Below are positions 42,520 through 54,675 of a DNA stretch of 64,000 nucleotides, one piece after another (position 1 is the first letter of the stretch; each line of letters begins with the position of its first letter). The DNA is from Cannabis sativa (Eukaryota > Streptophyta > Magnoliopsida > Rosales > Cannabaceae): contig NC_083604.1 in assembly GCF_029168945.1 (NCBI RefSeq), positions 31,429,686 through 31,493,685 of the forward strand, given 5' to 3'. The translations under genes and the position numbers were made by a program. Under the pieces are notes generated by a model. The model searched no databases, had not been told where the DNA came from, and worked only from the letters and a program-made list of their open reading frames with translations.

Positions 42520-42904
42520 ATGCCCTAGATTTACAGGACCTTTCGAGATTCTCGAGAAGATAGGTCAAGTGGCATATCGGTTAGCATTGCCTCCAGCCTT
42601 ATAAGCAGTTCACAACGTATTCCATGTCTCGATGTTGAGAAAATACGTTTCAGATCCCTCTCATATACTTAGTTATGAGGGTCTTGAGCTACAGCCAGAA
42701 TTGACTTATGAGGAACAGCCAGTGCAGATCCTGGATAGAAAGGATAAAGTCCTTCGGAATAAGACCATAGCATTGGTCAAGGTTCTCTGGAGAAACAGCA
42801 AGGTGGAGGAAGCCACCTGGGAGCTAGAGTCAGATATGAGAGCTCAATATCCAGAGTTATTCAGGTTAGATTTCGGGGACGAAATCCTTTTAAGGGGGGG
42901 ATAG
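42520..42904 (+). pseudogene. Del/Tekay integrase GPY/F end and chromodomain
   Basis: PRFTGPFEILEKIG (GPY/F module) then a 90-codon open part from 42632 with ELTYEEQPVQILDRKDKVLR and VLWRNSKVEEATWELES, a plant chromodomain of the group without all aromatic cage residues. In related elements it directs integration to heterochromatin by reading histone marks. It ends just before the polypurine tract. Confidence 0.88.
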
Positions 42905-42905
42905 T
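42886..42905 (+). promoter_or_regulatory. Polypurine tract of Del/Tekay element
   Basis: TTTTAAGGGGGGGATAG-like run overlapping the pol stop and ending at the 3' LTR. Confidence 0.65.
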
Positions 42906-45234
42906 TCTAAAGCCCGCTTAGTTAATTTGGAAATTATCAGTTAATTATGAAATTATTTATAGCTATTTAAATAATTTATTATACTGTTATTTATGGAATT
43001 CAGAAATGCATGGTTATGTTATTCAGTAGTTTTCATATTTTGCATTTCCGGTGCCCGGTATTTTGGAACTCGGCGTTTGGCTCAGTAGAAATCACAACTT
43101 AGCATGTTATTAGTTTGGGACAGTTTATTAGACATTGGGAATGTCGGGAATGGCCGGGAATTTAGAATTTCCCAAAAATACCCCTTTAGTATGATTTATG
43201 TGGTTTTAAGGTGGAGGGGCAAAATGGTCTTTTTGCCCCATTAGTGTTTTGTCTTATGTGAGTTTATTAAATGAAAATTAAATATTTATTTAATGTTTAC
43301 TTGGCTGAAATAATGTGTTATATGCCTTAAAACCCTTTTTCTCTCAATTTACACTTTGAAAAGAAAAATAGAATTTTCAAAAAAAAAAACACTCAAAGCT
43401 CTCTCTCTCTTTTCGGCCAAGGCTTGGCTGCAAGGGCTGGGATTTTTCCTGCTAAATCTTGTGATTTTCATCCTCTTTTTGTGTAATCTAATCAAGGTTT
43501 GATCTCTTAGAACTTTCCCTTTGTGTTTTCTTGAATTTTATGAAAATTTGATGAAATGCATGCTTGTTAAATTGAAGTTGTTGCTGCTGTGTTTTGTTGT
43601 TAATTTCTGGGGTGTAAGCATGTTATGTTTTGTTGTTAATTTCTGGGGTGTAAGCATGTTAAATTGAGGTGAATTAAGCTGTTAGAAATGCATGTAGGCT
43701 ACCTTGTTTCAAGTTTGAATTTTCTAGCTCAAAAAATATAAATTTTGGTGAAAATGTTATGAATCTGTTGCTGTGTTGTTGTTATTGTTTTTAATTGTTT
43801 TCAGAGGCTTAGATAAGCTTGATTAAGTAGAATTAAGCTAGTGGAATACATGATCAGGTGGTTTTGCTCAAGTTTGAGTTTAGAACTCAAAGCTTGAGCT
43901 CCAATGGCATTTTTCGTGTTTGAGGTTTCTGGGTTGTTTTGATGCCTTGGATATGTTCTAGGGAAGGTATAGAACAGGTCTGGAAAGTTTGAATCAATTT
44001 GGGGTTGAATTGGTTGAGATATGAAAATTTGATTGTTGCTGCCTGCGAGGAACCGGAATTCGGGTTGTGCATTCGGAATTCCGGATGGGGGTCCTGAATT
44101 TCCCAGAACCGGAATTCCGGTTGGGCAACCGGTCTACCGGTTGGGGAATTTTCAGAAACCCTAGTTTTCCTCGTTTTTATGTTTTAGGGGGTATTGCCAT
44201 GCTTTTTATCGATAGGGAAACTTTTAGTTCCTAGTTTTAGTCCCCGGGAAGTGATTTAGCGTGTCACTTATAGCGTTGTGATTTTTATGGTTTAGGAGCC
44301 TATAATCCGCCGCTCAGCTAAAGTTCCAGTCAGGTTGACCGGCACACCTGAATTCGGAATCCAGGTAAGATTAGTATAACAATATGCATATGTAGATTAC
44401 ATGTTTAGCATGCATGTAGGAAGCCTATTAGATTACATTAGTTATGTATGTTGGCTTCGAACCATCCAACCCTGTCACGTTGGTACAGGCTGGAGTATGA
44501 CCGGTTTGACCGATCAGGCTGACACTTGGTTGGTGGTTCCGTACTATTGACGTATCCCGTCGGTACAGGCTGGAGTATGACCAGCAGCCGGAGTATGACC
44601 GGTTCGACCGATCAGGAGGATATAGTAACACGTCGGTACAGGCTGGAGTATGACCAGCAGCCGGAGTATGACCGGTTCGACCGATCAGGCTGTTACGTGT
44701 CAATAGTACCGTCCCTATGAACGTTCAGAACTCAGTACCATGTTGGACATGGCAGTAGTGGCTCAGTATCGTGTTGGACATGGCAGTAGCGGGACTCAGT
44801 ATCGTGTTGGACACGGCAGTTAGAATTATGTATGAGTATTATTATGCTTTTCTTACTGAGTCTGTCGACTCACAGTTCTACGTTTATGTGTAGGTAAAGG
44901 CAAGGCTAAAGCTGATGGACCGTGAGCGAGCTTATGAAGATTGTACATGTCAGGGCGGTTAGGCCTGGAGCGTACGATCATCGGGACAGCGAGGCTGATT
45001 TTGTCACTGGTCGTTAGACGACATTTATTTTATGTATCAGTTAATCAGTTAAATCTTTTGTAAATGATTTTGTAATCGGGATCCCGAGTCTTTTTGTAAT
45101 TATATTTTTACAAGTTTAATTTAAAAGAAAAATTTTAATTAATCACGTTTTTCCATAAACCTCGTTGATTAGCAACGAGCTGCACAGCATGTTTAAAAAT
45201 CACGTAATACGCCTATGCTAGTTAGGGTGTTACA
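42906..45234 (+). repeat. 3' LTR of Del/Tekay element
   Basis: 2329 bp, starting TCTAAAGCCC (second base changed) and ending GGTGTTACA. Contains a local direct duplication of about 36 bp near 43590-43660 that is absent from the 5' LTR, and more regular tandem GGAGTATGACC units (44480-44690). Confidence 0.9.
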
Positions 45235-45239
45235 TATTC

Positions 45240-45537
45240 AAATCAGGCAAATGGGCCTTCACAATTTGGGTAGTTCATGTGAGGGGGTGCTGGGTTCAGT
45301 ATGTCGTACCCACTTCTATGGCTCCCAACTCTCACACAAGGCCCAAAAGAGAGGAATTTAACCTTAAAATAAATAACTGTTATTAATTGAATAGGTCCAA
45401 AAACTAAATGGACCTAAATAAAATCTATCATGGTGTGACATTTTATTTAGCAACAACCTATATGCATCTATATAATAAAATAAACATCTAGGCTCACACA
45501 GGCACACATTTGGATGGATCCTATCATGTTACTAGGT
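45240..45537. repeat. Palindrome, right arm, outer part
   Basis: Continues the right arm after the Del/Tekay element and matches the reverse complement of 34283-34570 closely. It contains the intact site CATGTTACTAGG (about 45526-45537), the empty counterpart of the LTR site with flanks at 1386 and 34283. Confidence 0.8.
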
Positions 45538-46597
45538 CATACACAGATGAAAGAAGATTGTAAAATATACCTGTTACAAATTATTTACTTGACCAAGGGA
45601 GCCATGAGTTAAAATCAGATCATTGGATCTGTCAACAAGTTAATCATGGCTTTTTGCAATCAAGCAATAATAGGTTTTGAAAACTTACAAACAAGCTACA
45701 ATCATATACTCCTGCAACAACGTTAGCTGGATAGTTGGAAGTAGGATTTATTTAATTTTAAATAATTAAATTTCGAAAATAAAATAATTAAATAATTAAA
45801 TAAAAATTAATATTTAATTTTTTCGGAAAAATAAAAAAAAATTATTGATTTTCGAAAAAAAAATAAAAAAATATAAATTTAATTTCGAAATTCTTTAAAA
45901 TAAATATTTAAAATTAAACCTACAATTTTGAAAAATTAGGTTTCAACTAACCTAAATATCATTTCAAAAATTGCTAACTACTTTTAAAAATTAAATGTTA
46001 TTTTATAAATAAAAAATTAAATAAAATTAAAAAAAAAAGATAAATAAATATCTTTTTCAGATTTTAAATTTAATTTAAATAAATAAAATAACAAAATTTA
46101 AAAGTTAGCAAAATATCTTACATTTATTTAAAATTTCATGATTTTAGTTATCTTATTTTAAATTTAAATAAGGTCAAATAATTTTTTTAAAAAAATTAAT
46201 TTAAAAAAAAAATTAATATCTGACCTTAAATTTAAAAATAAGATAAGATATAATCAAATGTGAAAATAAGATAGATAATTAAGCAAAAAGATAGATATTT
46301 ACTATTTTTCAAATTCAAATTACACTAATATCATGAATTAAATTAAAAAAATATATTAAATAATTTAATTATGATAATTAGAATTTAAATAGGAATCGTA
46401 AATGTCTACATACAAAACTATATAAAAAATCGGAAGTTAAATCCATTAAAAATCATGAAAAAATGAAGAAAAACAAAAAATTTGCGAGCTGTACGGACGG
46501 GATCCACTGCATACCCGTCCGCGCGCGCAGGTGGGGAGCTGGGCCGAGAAACCTCGGCGGTAGGGGTGTCACGCAGGATTTCTGCGCGCGCAGGGGG
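45538..46597 (-). other. Second copy of element B leader
   Basis: Nearly identical to 1391-2450. AT-rich, ending inside the GC-rich cassette (from about 46485). At 46597/46598 it joins LTR B sequence directly; the rest of the cassette, the PBS and the first ~770 bp of the LTR (copy-1 equivalent about 2452-3600) are deleted. No gene. Confidence 0.75.
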
Positions 46598-47088
46598 TGA
46601 AAATTCATAAATTAGACATAGTCTAACTTTAGAATTATAATTGATCAATCACGAATCAATTAATGAGTCTTACAAGCAGTATGTTCTCAACTAGAATGGG
46701 GACCATGGATCTATATGCTGAGCTTCCAATAAGTGAACCGAATTTACCAAGTAAATTCCTACTTATTAATTCTTCGTTGAATCCACTCTTAGAACTTAGA
46801 ATTGCACTCTCAGACTTATATAGAACATATTATATGTTCCATGATATAGATATGTTATCTCATTTAACCACTGTTATAATCTCATTGTGATCAAAGATCC
46901 TCTATATAGATTATTTACATCGAGATGGGATAATTTTACCGTTCTCACCCCTTAATGTATTTTGCCCCTTAAAACACTTAGCTACCTGTAAATGGTGTTT
47001 AATGATCTAAGAATTAGTCAGTTAAACAAGAGCTCATCCATTTACTTCTATTTGCTAAGCTCGAAGGGAATCATCACTTGACTTCTAT
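46598..47088 (-). repeat. Second copy of LTR B (fragment)
   Basis: Minus-strand LTR fragment matching 3600-3823 plus 11512-11766, with the element A site uninterrupted (ATATTATATG near 46828-46840). Ends at the same head-to-head junction as at 11766. Confidence 0.8.
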
Positions 47089-47096
47089 TCAGTTAA

Positions 47097-48416
47097 GAAC
47101 ATGGTAGTTTAATTGAGTGGGAGCGCTAATCATAGATACCGAATCTATAGCTTTTATTCAGACATAGAAGTGAAACGATGATTTCCTTCGAGCTTGGCTA
47201 AATAGAGATAAATGGTTGAGTACTCATTTCAGTGATTATATTAGTTTACTGAAATATCATTTATAGGTAGCTAAGTATTTTAAGGATAAAATACATTAAA
47301 TGGTGTAACGGTAAATTAATCCCTGTGCAATGTAAATCATTTATAGAGGATCATTGATTATTGGGATTATAACAATGGATAACTAATAGTGTATCTATAT
47401 CGTTGAACATATAGAGCGTTCTATATAACTGAGAGTGCAATTCCAAGTTCTATAGTGAATCAATGAGGAATTAATGAGTTAGAGAATTTATTTGGTAAAT
47501 TCTAGTACTGCTTATTGGGAGCTTGGTTATATAGGCCCATGGTCCCCATACTAGTTAAGACAAACTGCTTGTAAGACTCGGTTAATTGATTTTAGTTAAT
47601 CAATTATAATTCTAAAATTAGACTATGTCTAGTTTATGAACTTTTCACTAAGATATGGCTTGATTGTGAAGAAATAGGATTTTAGGGTTTATTTATTAAT
47701 TAAGAGACTTTATGGAGTCTAATTAATAAATATTATAAATGACAAGTTTATTTGATAATTATTTTAATTATTAAATAAATAGTTTTGGCATTTATAGGGT
47801 TGAAAGTGTAAAATGTAGTATTTGTGAAAAATAGATAAAATAGTTGAGAAACATGACAAAAATCAAACTAGTGTAAGGCCCACTAAGTGGCCGGCCACTA
47901 GGTGCTTATTTTACTCTATTTTTATCAATTTTTTTATTCCAAATAAATCAACTCTAACCCTAGTGGAAATTTAAAAGGAAAGCTATGGTCTCATTATCCA
48001 ACTAATGCTTTAAAAGCTAAAAACCTAGTTTTTCTCTCTAGGTTTGTGAGACTTCATCTTCTTCCTCTTTCTTCTAATTTAAAAATACTATAGCCATCTT
48101 CACAAACCAATTCACGCCTTAGTAATTGAGTGCATGGCCACACATAAGAAGTGAGTCCTCGATCATAGTGCGTAAGACTGTGAAGAATCCAAGCAACGAG
48201 AAGGAGTTTCGAGCTCAGATCTTGGTGATACTCTGCTACAGGAAGGATACAAGGGTTAGAGATCAGAGCGGAATGAGTCATTTAATTCTACTGCAACCAA
48301 TGTAAGGTTTCTTATACCTTTATGTGTTTATTTTATATCGTTTTAAAAGTTCATGTTTAGGATGTTAAAAATATACTTGTTAGTAAATCTAGATCTTGGT
48401 AAAATATATTCCAAGA
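47097..48416 (+). repeat. 5'-truncated LTR of element C' (second copy)
   Basis: Matches 11775-13096 with few differences; the final bases are CCAAGA instead of CCAACA. Followed by a PBS. Confidence 0.8.
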
Positions 48417-48435
48417 ACTGGCCTCAGAGCCATGG
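48417..48435 (+). promoter_or_regulatory. Primer-binding site of element C'
   Basis: ACTGGCCTCAGAGCCATGG after the LTR; same variant as the other Copia copies. Confidence 0.7.
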
Positions 48436-49355
48436 TAATTGATTTACTTTCAAGAAATTTGGACTTAAACGATGTATGTATGATTTGGATGTGATTGTTT
48501 ATTGATGATTGCTTGATGTTTTCAAATTTTTTATGTAAAATAAGTAGAATTTTATTCTTGAATTATTTTTGTTGGATAGTTTGGGAAAAATTAAGCAATT
48601 CACTTTTTTACAGAACTCAATCTCGATTTTATTTGAATTAGTTATGAATTTTTGAAATTTAGAAAAATCATAGGGGTGGTGACACCCATGCGCGCGCGGA
48701 CACCACGTGACACACGTGTTCGGACAACCCCCTGCCCGAAGAAACACGCACACGGTGTATGAACACGGGCAATTCCGCACGTGGAAATGCTGCTGGCAGC
48801 CCCCAGCACCGAGGTTTCTCGGATGTGCACCCTCTGGGACGCCCATCCGCACCAAATGTAATTTTTTTTTTCATTTTTTCATTTTTTCATTTTTTTCATG
48901 GAATCAACTTCGAATTTTTTGTGTAATTTTGTATTTAGATTTTTGTTTTTCATATTTCAAATCTAATTATCAGAATTAAATAAATTATTTTTTAATTAAT
49001 ATAAGATATTAGTGGTTTTTTAACCTTGAAAATAGGTAAAAATATATCTTTTTGCTTAGTTGGTTATCTTAATTTTAAATTTAGATTATCTTATCTTATT
49101 TTTAGACTTAAGGTCAGATATTTTATATTTTTAAATTATTTAATTAATTTTAATAAAATCACCTTATTTGAAATTTAAAATAAGATTATTTTAATCTAGA
49201 AATTTAAATTGTAACCAGATATTTTTGCTAACTTTAAAATTTTGTTATTTTATTTAAATTGAATTATAAAATTAAATAAATGATATTTATTTATCATTTT
49301 ATTTGATTGAATATTTAATTTTATTTGAATAACATGAAATTTGAAAAGTTGTTAG
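48436..49355 (+). other. Element C' leader, first part, with GC-rich cassette
   Basis: Matches 13116-14047. The cassette spans about 48672-48858 with the same palindromes as copy 1. Ends at GTTAG (49351-49355), the target of the solo LTR. Confidence 0.7.
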
Positions 49356-51249
49356 TGTTGGAAATTATTTTACCAGGATCTTAGATCTACTCACAAGTAT
49401 GTTGTTTAACACCCTAAATATGAACTTTCTAAAACTATAAAATAAACACATATAAAGTTAAGAAAACCTTACATTGATGCAGCGGAATTAATGTCTCCTT
49501 CCACTCAGATCTCTAACCCTTGTATCCTTTCTGTCGCAGAGTATAATCAAGATCTGAGCCCGAATGTCCTTCTCTTTGAGTTTGATCCTTCACAGTCTTC
49601 CAATCTATGATTGAGTTACTACTTGCTATGTGTGGGAACTTACTCTATCACTAGGGTCGAAATTTAGAAGAGGAAAAGAGAAGAGAATGGTTCGGCCAAG
49701 GTATAGAAAAAGGGAAAGGCTCAGTTCTTCTGAAGAGAGAATTTTCTGACCGAAAAGGTTATTGAAAACTTATGTTTGACTGAGCAATCACTTTCTATTT
49801 AGAGGCTACTACTAGGTTTAGGTTAAGAATTATTTGGCATTAAAATAATGAAAATATCAATTTGAAAAACCACATAAAGTGTCCGGCCATGGTGTAGATA
49901 ATGGGCCCCACTTGATTTTGTAGTTTTAACAAATTTTATTTCTATTTTCTCAAAAACGCCAATTTTCCAATTCTAACCTTTTAAATGCTAAAACTAATTA
50001 TTTAATAACTAAAATAGATTATTAAATAATATTGTCATTTAATTTAATTATTAACTAGACATATAAAGTCCATTAATAAATAAATAAACCTAGAATCTCT
50101 TTTCTTTACAATTTCGCCCATGCTTAGTGAAAATTCATAAATTAGACATAGTCTAACTTTAGAATTATAATTGATCAATCACGAATCAATTAATGAGTCT
50201 TACAAGCAGTATGTTCTCAACTAGAATGGGGACCATGGATCTATATGCTGAGCTTCCAATAAGTGAACCGAATTTACCAAGTAAATTCCTACTTATTAAT
50301 TCTTCGTTGAATCCACTCTTAGAACGTAGATTTGTACTCTCAGACTTATATAGAGCATATTATATGTTCCACGATATAGATATGCTATCTCATTTAACCA
50401 TTTTTATAATCTCATTGTGATCAAAGATCCTCTATATAGATGATTTACATCGAGATGGGATAATTTTACCGTTTTCACCCCTCAATGTATTTTGCCCCTT
50501 AAAACACTTAGCTACTTTGTAAATGGTGTTTAATGATCTAAGAATTAGTCAGTTAAACAAGAGCTCATCCATTTACTTCTATTTGCTAAGCTCGAAGGGA
50601 ATCATCACTTGACTTATATACACCTGTAGAAGCTATAGATTCCATATTTATGTTCAGCACGCCCACTCAATCATACTATCATGTTCCCAAAATATACGTA
50701 TCACCCTGACCCAAAAGTAGGCTTAACTAATAAATCAAAGAACATGAATAGTACTCCTGAGTTGAGCCTAAGCATATCATGATTTAGATTCTTTTAATCT
50801 TAAGATCAACTACTGATATTGACTTGGAAAGATATATAACGGTAAGTTTGTAATATCTTAACTTAGTTGCAATATCGGTCCAGTCTAATGTATACTCCAT
50901 ACATTCGAAACTAGTATACTTTACTAATGTCCTGGAAAGAACATAACACTTACTCCAAGTGTAAGTACACATCATCGCTGATTATCACATTAGTGTAAAT
51001 CCAAAACACTGATGAAACAGGGACTTAGTCTTTTGATTCATACGATCACAATCACATTCCACTGTGTTGATGATACTGTAATTGTAAATAAACATATGAT
51101 CTGGATTTAACTGATTTTGTGTGTAAATGTAATTAAACATATTAAACCATTAGCATATAAAATTCATGCAAACATAAATCACTTCAAATTTCTTCTATTG
51201 ATAACTAATCAGATTGTAAAGAGTTTTATTTATTGCATAAAATCCAACA
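49356..51249 (-). mobile_element. Solo LTR (element D counterpart)
   Basis: 1894 bp minus-strand LTR flanked on both sides by GTTAG (49351-49355 and 51250-51254), with no internal sequence: the product of recombination between two LTRs. Element D in copy 1 sits at the homologous site and is still long. The LTR starts AATCCAACA instead of AACCCAACA on the plus strand, and its TATA box is mutated (TCTAAATA). Confidence 0.9.
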
Positions 51250-53185
51250 GTTAGCATCTTTTTGAAATAGATATTTAGATTTGTTGAAAACCTAATTTTT
51301 CAAATTTATAGGTTTAATTTTGAAATTAATTAATTATTTAATTTATTTTTTTTTTCGAAAATAATAATTTTTTTTATTTTGATTTTTCGAAATTATTAAT
51401 TATTTAATTAATTTAAAATTAAATAAGTCCTATAGTCAACTATCCAACTTATTACATGTATGTGTGTTTTATATATTGTTTAATTATTAAACTTGTTTTA
51501 TAAAACCTATTATTGTTTGATCTAAATTGCCATGGTTAACTTGTTGACGGATCCAATGATCTGATTTTAACCAATGGTTCAATTGTCAATAGGTCAAATA
51601 AGTAATTTGTAACAGGTAAATTTTGCAATCTTCTTTCATCTGTGTATAAACCTAGTAACATGATAGGATCCATCAAAATCAGTGTGGTTGTGTGAGCCTA
51701 TATGTTTGCTTTGGGCTTAGATAAAATGATCACTTTTGATAGATTTTATTTAGGCCCAATTAGTATTTGGGCCTATTCAATTAATAACAGTTGTTCATTT
51801 AAGGTTAAATTCCTCTCATTTGGGCCTTGTGTGAGAGTTAGGGGGCCATAGTAGTGGGTACGACATACTGAATCCAGCCCTCCCTCACATGAACAACCCC
51901 AATTGTGAAGGCCCATTTGCCTCATTTAAATAACTGTACTAGGTTAACTAAACTAGTTTAACCTAATAAAATTGATTAGCAGCATAATTAATTTTGAAAT
52001 ATATAAAATTAATTTTTCATCAGATTATTTTGAAATTAATTTAAGAAAAACACACTTAGTTTAATGAAAATTTACAAGATAAACTTTATGTATTTTCTTG
52101 TATTTTTATTAAATAACGAAGTTATAACAAATTAGATTCTTCAAGACACTTAATTATTTAATATTTCATAAAAAGATATTTAAGTTGAAAATAAGTTATT
52201 TATAACTAATTTTGGAGCAAGTTAAATTTGAATATTTTTTGAAATTAATAATTAATTTGAATTTTCTAGAAAATTAGTAATTCAAATATTCTTTAAATAT
52301 TATTTTAAGTTAAAAATTTGTTAATTTTGGATCAACTTAAAATGGAATATTTTTCAAATTAAAGTGATTAGTTCAAGATACTTAATTTGTTATTTAATTA
52401 AATTTTGGAAAATAATTTAAGTTGAAAATTTTATTATTTTAGAACAACTTAAATTAGATATTTTCAAGTATTTATTTTATTATATTTTAATTATTTTTGA
52501 AATTTTATATTTCAATATAAATGATTTTCGAAAATTAAATTAAAGTTGAAAATGAATTATTTTATTAATTTTGAATCAACTTAAATTAAGTAATTTTCAT
52601 TATTAAAATATATAGATTAAAATAAGTGATTAAATAAAAATACATTTTAAATAATGAGCTTTAATCAAGAGTCATTCGATCTCCATTATTGGTCTACATA
52701 GTTTTTGTTTTAGTGAGTAATCATCCCTAATGGATGAATGTTCATTAGCAATTTAACGTCGTAGAATATTGAAAGATACGTATTATTTGTAAGTGTTTTA
52801 TTCTTAGTATTGATCACCCTAATGGTGGCCACTAAGAGTAAGACTTACAAAAGTATGAAACAATGATGGAGGCTCATGAAATAGGAATGACCTTGACTCT
52901 CACCTAAACGGGACAACGTCGAATTCTCTTTTCGATCGAATAAAAGGTTACTAGAATGTTTGTCATTTTAGATGAGTTGACTACTCTATTCAATGGATGA
53001 TATCTTTGACTCTCGCCTAAACGAGACACTGTATCAGTTTGTTGAAAACATTGGAAAATAATTAAACATGTTTTATTTTGAAATTTTTACAAAAATATTT
53101 GCTTTACTTGTTATTTTTTGAACTTGTGTATTAATTTATATAACCAAATGATTTATTTCTGTTTATTGATATTTGTAGTGTCAAA
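51250..53185 (+). other. Element C' leader, second part
   Basis: Long non-coding leader: AT-rich 51250-51480, a conserved block at 51530-51980 that also forms the palindrome arms, AT-rich 51980-52660, then the structured part with hairpin 1 (52721-52737), hairpin 2 (52802-52837) and two TTGACTCTC(A/G)CCTAAACG copies (near 52893 and 53007). gag starts at 53186. Confidence 0.7.
52802..52837 (+). promoter_or_regulatory. Leader hairpin 2 of element C'
   Basis: Outer stem TCTTAGT/ACTAAGA, inner stem CACC/GGTG, loop CTAAT. Both outer arms differ from element A (ATATGGT/ACCATAT) but still pair, giving covariation support. Hairpin 1 of this element is at 52721-52737. Confidence 0.65.
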
Positions 53186-54670
53186 ATGGCAAACCCACAC
53201 TCCAACCCTCTCCTAGAACATGCCTCTGCAAATGAACTCTATAATGTGAAAATGCTTCCTTGTAAGAGCATTAATTCCCACTTGTTGATGATGAATCTGA
53301 AGTTCCAGAAAACAAATTTGTTGGGAATTGATTAATCTAGAGAACAATGGGTTCAATTCATTCTTAATAGTCTTCCTCCAGAGTATAATGGATTTGTTGT
53401 ATCTTATATGATCAACAATTTTAACTCATCCGACATGGATAAGCTAAAAGCAGAATTGCGTGCTTATGAACGGAGTTTACCTGCAAGGAGGCCACCCTCC
53501 AGTTTTGCAGACTTGAGTAAGAGGAAACGAATTAAGTATGGTGCTTCTAACAATGCTGCTTCTTCAAGTACAAATAATGAAAAAATTGATAGTAGTACTC
53601 TTCAATGTTCAAATTGTAATGAGAAGGGACATCAGGAAGAACGGTGTCCCAGACTTCTAAACTATTCAAATGAAGGTAATGCTTTTGTTTTTGAATAATG
53701 TGTTTTAGAGAATGACAAATCCTTTTGGATTGTTGATTCTGGATCTACTAACCATGTTTGTTCTTCATTGCAGCTGCTTGAAACTTGGGATTAATTAAAT
53801 CCAAGGGAGTTAAAGCTCAAAGTTGGAAATGGCGAATTAGTATCAGTTCAAGCCAAAGGAAAAGCCCGCCTCAAGTTTCAGAAGAAATTTTTAGTTTTAG
53901 ACAATGTTTTGTTTATTCCAAATTTTAGTAGAAAATTGATTAGTGTTTCATGTTTACAAACACAATTTTATCAATTGAATTTTTCGAGTTCTATTTGCAC
54001 TATTTCTCGTAATGAATTTTAATTATGTGTTGCTTACATGGAACAAGGGCTTTATGTTTTGAGACCGAAAATACAAATTGCGCTTAATAACGAACTTTTC
54101 AATGTTGGTAAACCTAGAAACCATAAAAGAAAAGATATCGATAATAATGATGAAACATATCTATGGCATTTACGATTAGGTCATATAGGCTATGACAGAC
54201 TTCACAGGTTAACCAAAGATGGTCCATTGAAAAATGTCGTCTTGGGTGAATTACCAGTTTGTGAATCTTGCCTAGAAGGAAAAATGACTAAGCGATCTTT
54301 CTCTGAAAAGGGAGAGCGTGCCAAAGAACCTCTTGGTTTAGTGCATTGAGATGTCTGTGGACCTCTAAACGTCAAAGCCAGAGGAGGTTATGAGTATTTT
54401 GTCACTTTCATTGATGATTTCTCTAGATATAGTTTTATTCACCTAATGCAAAAGAAATCTGAAACATTTGAAAAGTTTTAGGAATTTCATGCTTTGGTTC
54501 AAAACCAACTAGGTAAAACATTAAAGATCTTGGCAACTGATAGGGGTGGAATGGATATGTAGTTCAAAGACCATTTAATTGAACTTGGAATTGAATCACA
54601 GTATACTGCCCCTAGCACTCCACAACAAAATAGAGTTGCAGAAAGAAGAAATCACACACTTTTAGAAATG
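53186..54670 (+). pseudogene. Copia gag-pol of element C' (gag, protease, integrase), decayed
   Basis: One reading frame from ATG 53186 with at least seven stops: TAA 53333, TAA 53696, TAA 53792, TAA 54020, TGA 54347, TAG 54479 and TAG 54560. gag appears shortened near its N-terminus, then shows SREQWVQFILNSLPPEYNGF and the knuckle CSNCNEKGHQEERC. The protease has WIVDSGSTNHVC. A GAG_pre-integrase zinc region reads YLWHLRLGHIG ... CESCLEGKMTKRSF. The integrase core starts with FVTFIDDFSRY and reaches TDRGG and QQNRVAERRNH, then is cut by element G at 54676. RT lies outside the window, past G. This is the autonomous-type relative of A and D. Most of the stops could come from CAA or CAG codons. 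Confidence 0.88.
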
Positions 54671-54675
54671 GTTAG

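Larger units (their letters stand above)
35879..45234 (+). mobile_element. Del/Tekay-type chromovirus (Ty3/Gypsy)
   Basis: 9.36 kb element with long LTRs (35879-38181 and 42906-45234) and TSD TATTC (35874-35878 and 45235-45239). It has an initiator-Met PBS, a broken gag, a protease lacking its active site, RT, RNase H, integrase and a C-terminal chromodomain. LTR length, primer and chromodomain point to the Del/Tekay lineage. Frameshifts, stops and an internal deletion show a non-autonomous copy. It split one arm of a palindrome, so it came after the palindrome formed. Confidence 0.93.
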
